Assembly (NCBI GenBank): GCA_902511425.1
Contig: CABXFE010000007.1
Location: 1-39,230, forward strand
Length of the DNA: 39,230 bases
Reading direction: 5' to 3'
From: an uncultured SAR86 cluster bacterium
GTDB lineage: Bacteria > Pseudomonadota > Gammaproteobacteria > Magnimaribacterales > D2472
In this document: positions 31,422-39,230 of the stretch, in pieces
How the letters are laid out: each line of letters starts with the position of its first letter
Position numbering within the stretch: the first letter of the stretch is position 1
Translations under genes and position numbers: made by a program
The notes under the pieces: model-generated
Told to the model about the DNA's origin: nothing
The model's input: only the letters and a program-made list of their open reading frames with translations
Database searches by the model: none

Positions 31422-32867
31422 TTATTTAGGGTTATAGAACTTTAGAGTTGAGTCTTTGATAGAAAACAATCTAACTAAAAATATATCTTTTATATAATTT
31501 TGATATTGACGCCAGGGTGACTTTTTACCTTGTTTAGGCAATCTATCTAGAGCCCTTTGGACATACCCAGAAGTAAAATCAATATATTCGTCATCCACTA
31601 TTGCATTTGGATCTTCCTCAGGAACACAAGATGTTACTCCCTGTTTATCCATTTGATTTAAAAGTCTGCAAACATATTCGCAAGTAAGGTCTGCTCTAAG
31701 AGTCCAAGAAGCATTCACATAGCCAAAAGAAAAAGCAAGATTTGGTACTCCGCTTAACATCATTCCTTTGTATGAAAGTTTGTTATGAGGCTCAACTCTT
31801 ATCTGATCAACCGATACCTCTATATCATTTAAAGCATTAATTTCTATTCCTGTTGCTGAAACAATAATATCTGCATCTATAACTTCTCCAGACTTTGTTT
31901 GAATTCCATCTTTTGTAAATTGCTCTATGTGATCGGTAACTACAGATGCTCTTCCAACTTTTATAGCATTGAATAAGTCGCTGTCTGGAACAAGACACAT
32001 GCGCTGATCCCATGGGTTGTATTTTGGCGTAAAGTGTTTTTCAACATTGAAATCATCCCCAAGTTCCTCACGAACTAAATTGATAAGTCTTTCTTTTACC
32101 TTTGCAGGATATTTTCTTGATAAGTAGAAACCAAGACTGGTTCTTAATACATTTTTCCATCTAATTAAGAAATAGGTTAAACGTGTAGGAAAAATTTTGT
32201 TTAATGCATTACTCCATGAGTCCTCACCAGGAGCAGAAACCACATAACTAGGTGATCTTTGTAACATAGTAACGTGCAAGGCCTTCTTAGCAATAGCTGG
32301 AACTAATGTTACGGCAGTAGCGCCGCTTCCAATAACTACAACTTTTTTATTTGTGTAGTCCATGCTTTCATCCCAAAACTGAGGATGAATAAGCCTACCT
32401 TTAAATTCATCTTGATGAGGAAATGTTGGCATGTATGGTTTGTCATAGCTGTAGTAGCCGCCACATAGAAATAAGAAGTTACAGGTCATCGACTGTTGCT
32501 GGCCATTATTATCGATACTTAATTCCCATACTGATCTTTCAGACACCCAATTAGATGCAATTACTTTTTGATTAAAAAGTATCTTTTTTCTCAAGTCATA
32601 TTCATCAACTGTTTCATTGAGATAATCTAAAATAGAGGGGCCATCAGCAATTGATTTCTTATGTATCCAAGGTTTAAAACGAAAGCCAAGCGTATGCATG
32701 TCAGAGTCAGAGCGAATGCCAGGGTATTTAAATAAATCCCATGTTCCGCCAAGTGAGTCTCTACCTTCTAGAATCGCAAAAGATTTATTTGGACAGCTTT
32801 TTTGAAGATTATAGCCAGCAGCAATTCCAGAAATACCAGCTCCAACTACAATGATATCTTTATGCAT
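31422..32867 (-). CDS. EthA-like FAD Baeyer-Villiger monooxygenase
   Basis: A 481-residue class I flavoprotein. Its two Rossmann motifs are VGAGISGIAAG (residues 8-18) and VIGSGATAVTLVPA, with the BVMO fingerprint FKGRLIHPQFWD between them. The similarity to mycobacterial EthA (489 residues) is obvious over the full length: GGTWDLFKYPGIRSDSDMHT, YNPWDQRMCLVP, SYKGMMLSGVPN, NASWTLRADL and the tail LPKQG..SPWR all match closely. EthA converts ketones to esters or lactones with NADPH and O2; natural substrates are unclear, and activation of ethionamide is incidental. In this window lactone formation from a cyclic or side-chain ketone is plausible. It is 9 bases after the M28 peptidase gene and ends beside the tRNA. 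Confidence 0.9.
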   Translation of the reverse strand: MHKDIIVVGAGISGIAAGYNLQKSCPNKSFAILEGRDSLGGTWDLFKYPGIRSDSDMHTLGFRFKPWIHKKSIADGPSILDYLNETVDEYDLRKKILFNQKVIASNWVSERSVWELSIDNNGQQQSMTCNFLFLCGGYYSYDKPYMPTFPHQDEFKGRLIHPQFWDESMDYTNKKVVVIGSGATAVTLVPAIAKKALHVTMLQRSPSYVVSAPGEDSWSNALNKIFPTRLTYFLIRWKNVLRTSLGFYLSRKYPAKVKERLINLVREELGDDFNVEKHFTPKYNPWDQRMCLVPDSDLFNAIKVGRASVVTDHIEQFTKDGIQTKSGEVIDADIIVSATGIEINALNDIEVSVDQIRVEPHNKLSYKGMMLSGVPNLAFSFGYVNASWTLRADLTCEYVCRLLNQMDKQGVTSCVPEEDPNAIVDDEYIDFTSGYVQRALDRLPKQGKKSPWRQYQNYIKDIFLVRLFSIKDSTLKFYNPK

Positions 32868-32876
32868 TAATATTTC

Positions 32877-34526
32877 TCATTTACCAGATCTGGATATATC
32901 TCTAATTGATTTAAATCCATTTCCATCATACCAATTAGGCCATTGTGTGCTATTTGCCAGTTCATTACTAATATTAAATATCACATCTATAGATTGGTTT
33001 AAGCCATCTAAGTTCCATGATGCGTCGTATTCATCACCAACACCGTGATAAGCATCGAGACGATATTGCTCCTCAATCATGAAACCGGCTTCCTTGCCGC
33101 CCTCAACAAGATCAAACCCACCGTCAGCATAAAGAACAGGAACCCCCCTTTTTGCAAAACTTATATGATCCGATCTATAAAAATACCCCTTATCAGGATT
33201 TGGATCAGGATTAATATATCGTCCAGATTTACTTAACTCTGCTTCTAGTAGATCCTCTAGCTCAGAAGCGCCATAACCAACAACAACCATGTCATTTGTT
33301 AAACCGGTAGGTAAAATGGCGTCGTAATTAAAACCAGCAACTATATTAGATAAATCAATAGGTGGATATTTTGCAAAATACTCAGAACCTAATAAACCAG
33401 ACTCCTCCAAAGTAACGGCTAAAAACATCACAGATCTATCAGTCTCAATTTCTGAAAATCTTTTGGCAAACTCTAATACAGCAGCTACCCCTGTCGCATT
33501 ATCAACAGCTCCGTTCGCAATTTTGTCTTCGACTAGTTGAGCCCCATCCATAATCCCTAAATGATCCCAATGCGCCATAAATAAAATATATTCATCAGGC
33601 TGGGTTATTCCCTTTTTAACTGCAGCAATATTATGAGATTGAAGATATCTCACCTTGTTATGAATTTCTGAACTGAGCGTTAAACCTCTTAATGGAAAAG
33701 CAGAAAATGTCTTCTCAAGGGCTATTTCCTTTAGTGAATCATAGTTAAACCCAGTAAAGTTAAGTACATCATTTAAAGTGCTGTCTCTTATCCAGCCTTC
33801 TAAAATAACCCTGTCTGCACCTAAATCATCTCTCTGCAAATCTAATTGGGGTCCCTGCCAGCTATTTTCAACCACAGACCAAGGGTAAGCAGCTGGCTCT
33901 TCTTCATGAATAATTATTGCTGCAGCAGCACCTTGACGAGCTGCCTCTTCGAATTTATAAGTCCATCTTCCGTAATAAGTCATTGATCTCCCATTAAAAA
34001 ATCTGAGCTTTCCTGTTGCAAAACCTGGATCATTTACTAAGATGACTACTGTTTTACCTTTGACATCAATGCCTTCATAATCATTCCAATTGTATTCAGG
34101 GGCAACAATTCCATAACCGACAAAGACAACCTCACTATCTCTTATTTTTCTATATTCTCTAGCCTGCTTAGTCCAAAAGACCACTTCATCACCTGCGATC
34201 ATTTTTCGATCATTGCCTCTAAAAGAGAGGGTTAAATAAGAAGAATCTTTCAATGTAATTTCTGAAGTGGGCACATCTAAAAAATAACTGCCATCAATGG
34301 GATCTAAATTAAAATCTTGAAATGTTTTAGAAATAAAGTTTTTAGTTAATTGACCGCCTTCAGTGCCAGGTGCCCTTCCTTCAAACTCATCTGAGGAAAG
34401 AGTTGAAATCCAATATCTCAACCTACCATCAGTAGTATCGCTTAAAGAATCTGAGCAACTAGTAATAAGTATTGAAATTCCAAGAAGAAGCAACAAAGAA
34501 TGAGTTTTATTAATTTTCATGGTCAT
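32877..34526 (-). CDS. M28-family lipoprotein metallopeptidase
   Basis: A 549-residue protein with a lipoprotein signal (LLLLLGISILITSC, lipidated Cys24), so it is anchored to the cell envelope. A PA-like insert (VGYGIVAPEYNW, KTVVILVNDPG) precedes the M28 catalytic domain. Zinc ligands are visible in FMAHWDHLG (His, and Asp as partner), GAVDNATGVAAVLE (bridging Asp), LEESGLLGSEYF (catalytic Glu-Glu) and SDHISFAKRG (His). The family comprises aminopeptidases and carboxypeptidases. ATG 34526 was taken; ATG 34520 two codons later is equally possible as neither has a good ribosome-binding site. It is divergent from the M16 gene and upstream of the monooxygenase. Confidence 0.9.
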   Translation of the reverse strand: MTMKINKTHSLLLLLGISILITSCSDSLSDTTDGRLRYWISTLSSDEFEGRAPGTEGGQLTKNFISKTFQDFNLDPIDGSYFLDVPTSEITLKDSSYLTLSFRGNDRKMIAGDEVVFWTKQAREYRKIRDSEVVFVGYGIVAPEYNWNDYEGIDVKGKTVVILVNDPGFATGKLRFFNGRSMTYYGRWTYKFEEAARQGAAAAIIIHEEEPAAYPWSVVENSWQGPQLDLQRDDLGADRVILEGWIRDSTLNDVLNFTGFNYDSLKEIALEKTFSAFPLRGLTLSSEIHNKVRYLQSHNIAAVKKGITQPDEYILFMAHWDHLGIMDGAQLVEDKIANGAVDNATGVAAVLEFAKRFSEIETDRSVMFLAVTLEESGLLGSEYFAKYPPIDLSNIVAGFNYDAILPTGLTNDMVVVGYGASELEDLLEAELSKSGRYINPDPNPDKGYFYRSDHISFAKRGVPVLYADGGFDLVEGGKEAGFMIEEQYRLDAYHGVGDEYDASWNLDGLNQSIDVIFNISNELANSTQWPNWYDGNGFKSIRDISRSGK

Positions 34527-34570
34527 ATGTATATTCAGATAACTAAAGTATAAAATATATTTTCAATTCA

Positions 34571-37309
34571 ATGGGATACAGATCAATGAAAAGATTTTTT
34601 AATGCTATAACACTTAATTTTATATTTATTCTTTCAATACAAGCATCGTTGCTTGAAGACCTTCCTGAGATTGAATATGAGTCATTTAAACTTGAAAATG
34701 GCTTAACCGTAATAGTTCATCAAGACAAGAAAGTGCCAATGGTTGCAGTAAACGTTTGGTACCACGTTGGATCAAAAAATGAAAAAGTTGGAAAAACTGG
34801 GTTTGCCCATTTATTCGAACATTTAATGTTTAATGGAACAGAAAACTATAACAGTGAATATTTTGAACCTTTTGAAAAGATTGGCTCCACCGATCAAAAT
34901 GGTACCACCAACTCTGATAGAACTAACTACTTTCAAAATGTCCCAACCAATGCTGTAGATTTAGCATTATGGATGGAGTCAGATCGTATGGGTCATTTGC
35001 TGGGTGTTGTTGATCAAGAAAAATTAGACGAGCAAAGAGGTGTTGTCCAGAATGAAAAGCGTCAAGGTGAAAATCAACCATATGGTAAAGCCTTTACAAG
35101 AATCTCTGAAGCTGCATTTCCTGAAGGTCATCCCTACTCTTGGTCTGTCATAGGATCTATGGAGGACTTAGACGCTGCTTCATTAGAAGACGTTCAAGAA
35201 TGGTTTAAAACATATTATGGTCCTAATAATGCTGTATTGGCTTTGGCTGGAGATATTGATCTAGAAACAGCGAAAGAAAAGGTAAATAAGTTCTTTGGCG
35301 ATATCCCTGCAGGACCACCGCTTGTTAAACCAGATGTATGGATAGCAAAAAGAAGTGAAGAAAAAAGAGATGTCATGTTTGATAATGTGCCGCAAGCACG
35401 AATTTATAAAGCTTGGAACGTTCCTCCAAGAGACACAGAGGCTGCTGCGCATTTTGATCTTGCATCGAGTGTTTTAGTTGGAGGGAAAAACTCACCTCTC
35501 TATAAAGAACTGGTGTATGACAAACAAATAGCAACCGATGTCTCAGCTTTTTATTATGACAGGGAAATTGCAGGGATGTTTTTCCTAATAGTCGATGTGG
35601 TTGCCGGAGAGGATCCTGCATCAGTTGAAAAAGCAATGGATGAAGTAATGAATTCATTTATTAAAAAAGGTCCAAATAGAAAACTTTTACAGGCTGAAAA
35701 AACCAAAGCTTTGGCTGGATTTATTCGAGGTATTCAACGCATTGGTGGATTTGGAGGTAAATCTGATTTGCTTGCAACCTGTCAGACCTATACAGGTAAT
35801 CCTGGGTGCTATAAAGAAAATGCAAAGTACTTAGATGAGGTAACCCCAGCAAAGATGAAAGCAACCTTTGCGAAGTGGATTGATGATACCCCTTATGTTT
35901 TAACCATTCTTCCCAATGAGAAGCTTGGCGTAAATGATACGGGTATTGATAGATCCCAAGGCGTGCCCTACCCAACAGAAAAGGTTTCATTCAAATTTCC
36001 AACCTTGCAAACTGCCACTTTGTCCAATGGCGCGAAAGTAGTACTAGCTCAAAGAGCTGGAGTTCCGCTGGTTGAAATGAACTTTCAATTCAATTTTGGG
36101 TATGCACAAGAGGACAATAATGAGTTGGGTTATACCAATTTTATGATGGATATGCTCAATGAAGGTACAAAAAAATATACCTCTCTTCAATTTGATGAAG
36201 TGCTTGATTCTCTTGGATCTAACCTGGGTTTCGGTTCAGGTCTTGATACATCCTATGCAACTGTTTCAACGTTAAAGGCTAATCTATCAGAGACACTAGA
36301 TCTTGCTAAAGAGGCATTAATTAATCCTACTTTTCCCCAAAAAGAAATTGATAGAATAAAAAAACAAACCCTTGCATCAATCGTCCAAGAAGAAAATAGA
36401 CCGGCTGCAATAGCTTATAGAAATATTGGCAAGTTGCTTTATGGCGAAAATCATCCATATGGTAAACCTTTAACTGGAAGCGGTATTTCAGAAACTATAT
36501 CTGACATTAGTCGCGATGATGTCATTGCGGTACATAGCAGAGCAATTAATCCCACTAATCTAACATTTGCGGTAGCTGGAGATATTGAATTAGGTGAGTT
36601 GGTAGAAATACTTGAAGATAAGTTTGGTGATTGGTCTTCCAACACTAATTCCAATCTCAAAATGCTATCCACTGTTGCCCTGCCTAATTCTCGAAATGTT
36701 TATTTAATTGATAAGCCAAATGCACAACAGTCATATATTGTTGCTGGGCAATTATTGCCCCCTTCTGCAACAGATGAAGAAATTAAAATTAGTTACATGA
36801 ACTATGCAATTGGCGGCAGCTTTACTGCAAGACTCAACATGAATCTGCGTGAAGATAAAAGCTGGTCCTATGGAGTAAGAACACGGCTCTCTGATGCCAA
36901 AGGACAAAGAGCCATGTTGGTAACTGCGCCTGTGCAGACGGATAAGACCTCTGAATCTATTACCGAAATCGTTAATGAGTATGCTGCCTACTTAGGTTCT
37001 TCCCCAACAACCGAGGATGAATTGGCTAAAGGCAAGGCATCAAAAACATTAAGGCTTCCAGGTCAATATGAGACTTTGGGCGCTCTTAAGGGTGGAGTGT
37101 CTGATATTGTGACTTACAATAGAGACCTAGATTACCTGAATCAATTGCCTGGATTGCTGGATGAGCCATCCCTTGAAGATGTTCATGCCATGGCACAAAA
37201 GTATATCAAGCCAGATCAATGGACATGGTTAATTGTTGGTGATCTCAGCAAGATTGAGGAGTCGGTAAGAAATCTTAACCTTGGAACTGTTACTATATTA
37301 GAGAAATGA
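34571..37309 (+). CDS. M16 zinc protease, two-domain, exported
   Basis: A 912-residue pitrilysin/PqqL-like peptidase. A signal peptide is present (RFFNAITLNFIFILSIQA); a second ATG at codon 6 (34586) gives a more compact signal sequence and may be the real start. The inverted zinc motif HLFEH is at residues 80-84, and the distal Glu162 in NEKRQG has the expected spacing. The C-terminal half is a second M16 domain without the motif, including the (R)-Y signature LREDKSWSYGVRTRL. The mature protein is periplasmic and degrades peptides. The P450 gene overlaps its stop (ATGA), so the two proteins are coupled in translation although they are functionally unrelated at first sight. Confidence 0.93.
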   Translation: MGYRSMKRFFNAITLNFIFILSIQASLLEDLPEIEYESFKLENGLTVIVHQDKKVPMVAVNVWYHVGSKNEKVGKTGFAHLFEHLMFNGTENYNSEYFEPFEKIGSTDQNGTTNSDRTNYFQNVPTNAVDLALWMESDRMGHLLGVVDQEKLDEQRGVVQNEKRQGENQPYGKAFTRISEAAFPEGHPYSWSVIGSMEDLDAASLEDVQEWFKTYYGPNNAVLALAGDIDLETAKEKVNKFFGDIPAGPPLVKPDVWIAKRSEEKRDVMFDNVPQARIYKAWNVPPRDTEAAAHFDLASSVLVGGKNSPLYKELVYDKQIATDVSAFYYDREIAGMFFLIVDVVAGEDPASVEKAMDEVMNSFIKKGPNRKLLQAEKTKALAGFIRGIQRIGGFGGKSDLLATCQTYTGNPGCYKENAKYLDEVTPAKMKATFAKWIDDTPYVLTILPNEKLGVNDTGIDRSQGVPYPTEKVSFKFPTLQTATLSNGAKVVLAQRAGVPLVEMNFQFNFGYAQEDNNELGYTNFMMDMLNEGTKKYTSLQFDEVLDSLGSNLGFGSGLDTSYATVSTLKANLSETLDLAKEALINPTFPQKEIDRIKKQTLASIVQEENRPAAIAYRNIGKLLYGENHPYGKPLTGSGISETISDISRDDVIAVHSRAINPTNLTFAVAGDIELGELVEILEDKFGDWSSNTNSNLKMLSTVALPNSRNVYLIDKPNAQQSYIVAGQLLPPSATDEEIKISYMNYAIGGSFTARLNMNLREDKSWSYGVRTRLSDAKGQRAMLVTAPVQTDKTSESITEIVNEYAAYLGSSPTTEDELAKGKASKTLRLPGQYETLGALKGGVSDIVTYNRDLDYLNQLPGLLDEPSLEDVHAMAQKYIKPDQWTWLIVGDLSKIEESVRNLNLGTVTILEK

Positions 37310-38658
37310 GCGAGCCTATATCGATAAGCAAGGAGATTGCGAATAAAACATTTAGTTCAAATGCCTATCCTCCTGTTCATAAATTTCAAGCGGAAGTTAA
37401 TTTCACTGATTTAGATGTTTTTACTCAGGGTCAACCATTTGATGACTTTAAAAAAATGCGAGAAGAGGCGCCAGTTTTTCTGCATCCTCCATTTTTAAAT
37501 GATCCGGAACCTGGTTTTTGGTCATTAACTAGACATGCCGATATTCTAAAAGTTTCATCGGATCCTAAAACATTCTCATCTCAGGCTGGTACAGGCACCA
37601 TGATCACCATGGGAAGTGAAGAAAGAAGGCATCCTAAATTATGGCGATCTGCAGTTGATCACATGTTAAACCTAGATGGAGATATGCATATTAATCTCAG
37701 ACGTGAGCATATGCCCTTTTTTAAACCTGATTATGTATCAAACTTAAGAGTTAAAGTTCAGGCCAAAGTAACAGACTTGCTTGATGCCATTAATACCAAT
37801 GAAGAGTGTAATTTTGTTACCGCTTTTTCACAACAACTACCTATTTTCACCTTGTCAGAAATTCTTGGTATTCCTGAAGCGGACAGACAGAAACTTGTAA
37901 CTTGGATGGAATTTCTTGAGCTAGCACAATACATTCAAGTAGAACAATTAAAGAAAGAGTTTGATGCTGAACAAACAAATGAACCTGTAAATACTGACAT
38001 GATTGATATGTTTAATGCCATGGTTGATGAGATGTTTGAATATGGTAGAGATATATTGAATGCTAAAAGAAAAAATCCTTCAGATGACCTACTTTCAGCC
38101 ATAGCCAATGCAGAATTGGAAGGACATCAGTTAAGTCCAGAATTTTTAGATGGCTCATGGTTATTGATCATTTTTGCTGGCAATGACACCACAAGAAATA
38201 CGCTAAGTGGCGCAATAAAATTATTAACTGAAAATCCAGATCAAAAGCAAAAACTCATAGACAACCCAGATCTCATGCCTAATTTCTTGCAAGAATGCAT
38301 TCGCATGATTTCACCGGTGATGCACATGCGAAGAACAACAACATGCGAAACAGAAGTCGGTGGTCAGCTCATGGGTCCGGGTGAAAAAATTGTCATGTGG
38401 TACGGGGCTGCCAATAGAGACCCTTCAGTCTTTACAAATCCAGATCAGTTTGACATTGAGCGAGCAAATGCTGATAAGCATCTTGCATTTGGAATTGGTA
38501 GACACACCTGTATTGGAAAGCCTGTTGCCTTGATGCAATTAGAAGAATCCTACAAACAAATTCTGACGCGTTTCCCAAACATTCGCATGAGTGGAAATTG
38601 GAAAGTTGCACCGAATAACTTTGTGCATGCGATTCAAGAAATGCCTGTTAAATTTTAA
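37306..38658 (+). CDS. Cytochrome P450 (CYP153/CYP125-like bacterial class I)
   Basis: A 450-residue soluble P450. The haem-binding loop is FGIGRHTCIG with Cys402. The oxygen-activating I-helix reads AGNDTTRNT and the K-helix ExxR is in LQECIRM. C-terminal segments such as KIVMWYGAANRDP and HLAFGIG recall CYP153 alkane/terpene hydroxylases, while TRHADILKVS and MLNLDGDMH recall the CYP125/CYP142/CYP124 sterol and branched-chain group. Terminal oxidation of an aliphatic chain is the shared theme. It needs an external ferredoxin and reductase, neither found here. The start overlaps the M16 stop by 4 bases and the stop abuts the convergent yheS gene. Subfamily assignment is uncertain. Confidence 0.88.
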   Translation: MSEPISISKEIANKTFSSNAYPPVHKFQAEVNFTDLDVFTQGQPFDDFKKMREEAPVFLHPPFLNDPEPGFWSLTRHADILKVSSDPKTFSSQAGTGTMITMGSEERRHPKLWRSAVDHMLNLDGDMHINLRREHMPFFKPDYVSNLRVKVQAKVTDLLDAINTNEECNFVTAFSQQLPIFTLSEILGIPEADRQKLVTWMEFLELAQYIQVEQLKKEFDAEQTNEPVNTDMIDMFNAMVDEMFEYGRDILNAKRKNPSDDLLSAIANAELEGHQLSPEFLDGSWLLIIFAGNDTTRNTLSGAIKLLTENPDQKQKLIDNPDLMPNFLQECIRMISPVMHMRRTTTCETEVGGQLMGPGEKIVMWYGAANRDPSVFTNPDQFDIERANADKHLAFGIGRHTCIGKPVALMQLEESYKQILTRFPNIRMSGNWKVAPNNFVHAIQEMPVKF

Positions 38659-39230
38659 TTAACTGCTACCTTCTAGCTGCTCATTAAGGTTTAACCAAAT
38701 TTGTTCAACCTCTTCTATTTCAACTTTGAGCTCAGTTTGATTTCTAATCAGATCGTGTAGGTCATCCTGAAAATCGCCATCATAAGTATCAGGTGATTGC
38801 AGGATTGCTTCAACACCAGCAATTTTTTCCTGCAATCGCTTTAATCTTTTTTCAGCAGAATGAATTTCACTTTTTAATTGCTTAATCTTTTTTTGATCTA
38901 GTTGTCTTTGAGCCCCGGGGGTTTGCTCTTTGGCATTGGAGGATTTGCGGGGATGAGATTTGTTTAAATTTTTTAAGATTCTCAAACTGTAGTCATTTAA
39001 ATCACCATCAAATTCTTCAATGGAACCATCTTCTACTAATAAAAATTGATCTACGTTATTAGCAAGCAAATGCCTGTCATGAGAAATAAGCAAAATGGCG
39101 CCACCAAATGATTGCAAGGCCATAGTAAGAGCTTGCCTCATCTCCATGTCTAAATGATTAGTGGGTTCATCCATCAGCAGTAAATTTGGTTTTTGATAAG
39201 CAATGATGGCCAGTGCCAACCTTGCCTTTT
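38659..39230 (-). CDS. yheS: ABC-F ATPase YheS-like, C-terminal part (cut by window edge)
   Basis: The C-terminal 189 or so residues of an ABC-F protein; the gene runs off the right edge. The read begins near KARLALAIIAYQKPNLLLMD with Walker B and the MDEPTNHLDM signature, and the switch His in ISHDRHLL. The following EEFDGDLNDYS and the charged coiled-coil tail (KKIKQLKSEIHSAEKRLKR) match Escherichia coli YheS. ABC-F factors act at the ribosome, binding the E-site to assist stalled translation. This end points to a gammaproteobacterial genome. It converges with the P450 gene with no spacer. Confidence 0.9.
   Translation of the reverse strand, partial: KARLALAIIAYQKPNLLLMDEPTNHLDMEMRQALTMALQSFGGAILLISHDRHLLANNVDQFLLVEDGSIEEFDGDLNDYSLRILKNLNKSHPRKSSNAKEQTPGAQRQLDQKKIKQLKSEIHSAEKRLKRLQEKIAGVEAILQSPDTYDGDFQDDLHDLIRNQTELKVEIEEVEQIWLNLNEQLEGSS

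Noticed and set aside
35261-35990. Minus-strand frames inside the M16 protease gene
   Set aside because: They lie opposite a well-conserved protease region and show no recognisable motifs.
38651-38664. Intrinsic terminator between P450 and yheS
   Set aside because: The two stop codons abut and no stem followed by a T-run is visible on either strand.

Overview
ORGANISM. The window is A+T-rich (clearly below 40% G+C by eye) and densely packed. Genes mostly abut or overlap by 1-4 bases, and no gene-free gap exceeds 200 bases. A YheS-type ABC-F protein, monothiol glutaredoxin GrxD, lipoprotein and TonB-type envelope proteins and c-di-GMP signalling point to a Gram-negative gammaproteobacterium. 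Low G+C, compact spacing and the mix of SDRs, P450, Baeyer-Villiger monooxygenase and exported peptidases suggest a streamlined marine lineage such as SAR86. That last step is inference.

LAYOUT. (1) 1-4344, minus: one tight operon for a KstD-like 3-ketosteroid dehydrogenase, an SDR, a BaiE-like SnoaL dehydratase, a ketosteroid isomerase with the full catalytic triad, PdxJ, and GrxD (cut by the window edge). (2) 4517-5839, plus: a flavin oxidoreductase of the nitronate monooxygenase/IpdC type and a tiny membrane protein. (3) 5836-13344, minus: a complete coenzyme F420 operon (fno, cofE, cofD, cofC, fused cofGH/fbiC) that continues by a 4-base overlap into a DUF1295 steroid-5-alpha-reductase-like membrane protein and then an exported M20 hydrolase. 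(4) 13489-16855: an SDR facing an aldehyde dehydrogenase and an APH-like phosphotransferase. (5) 16923-22343, plus: a DUF1214 protein, a sulfotransferase-fold protein and an SDR, in the same order as I recall for mycobacterial Rv3531c-Rv3530c-Rv3529c, followed by an amidohydrolase, a KshA-like Rieske oxygenase and a cupin. (6) 22359-24286, minus: rubredoxin, GPH-type transporter, CBS protein. (7) 24424-31232: a TonB C-terminal-domain protein, a large hybrid histidine kinase, a lone receiver, a HisKA-REC-GGDEF protein, an EAL phosphodiesterase and a small membrane protein. (8) 31341-31417: tRNA-Arg(ACG). (9) 31422-38658: EthA-like Baeyer-Villiger monooxygenase, M28 lipoprotein peptidase, M16 protease and a P450. 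(10) 38659-end: the C-terminal part of YheS.

HOW IT FITS TOGETHER. Most catabolic genes have their nearest remembered relatives in actinobacterial steroid and lipid degradation: KstD, KSI, IpdC-like flavoprotein, the Rv3529c-3531c-like trio, amidohydrolase, KshA-like Rieske, EthA and P450. Beside them lies a full pathway for F420, a deazaflavin cofactor typical of Actinobacteria and methanogens. The most interesting hypothesis is that this bacterium carries an actinobacterial-style steroid or isoprenoid oxidation island with its own F420 supply, and that Fno links F420 to NADP. No recognised F420-consuming oxidoreductase other than Fno is in the window, so the user enzymes are either elsewhere or unrecognised; the coupled DUF1295 protein is a candidate. 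The signalling block in the middle appears independent of this metabolism.
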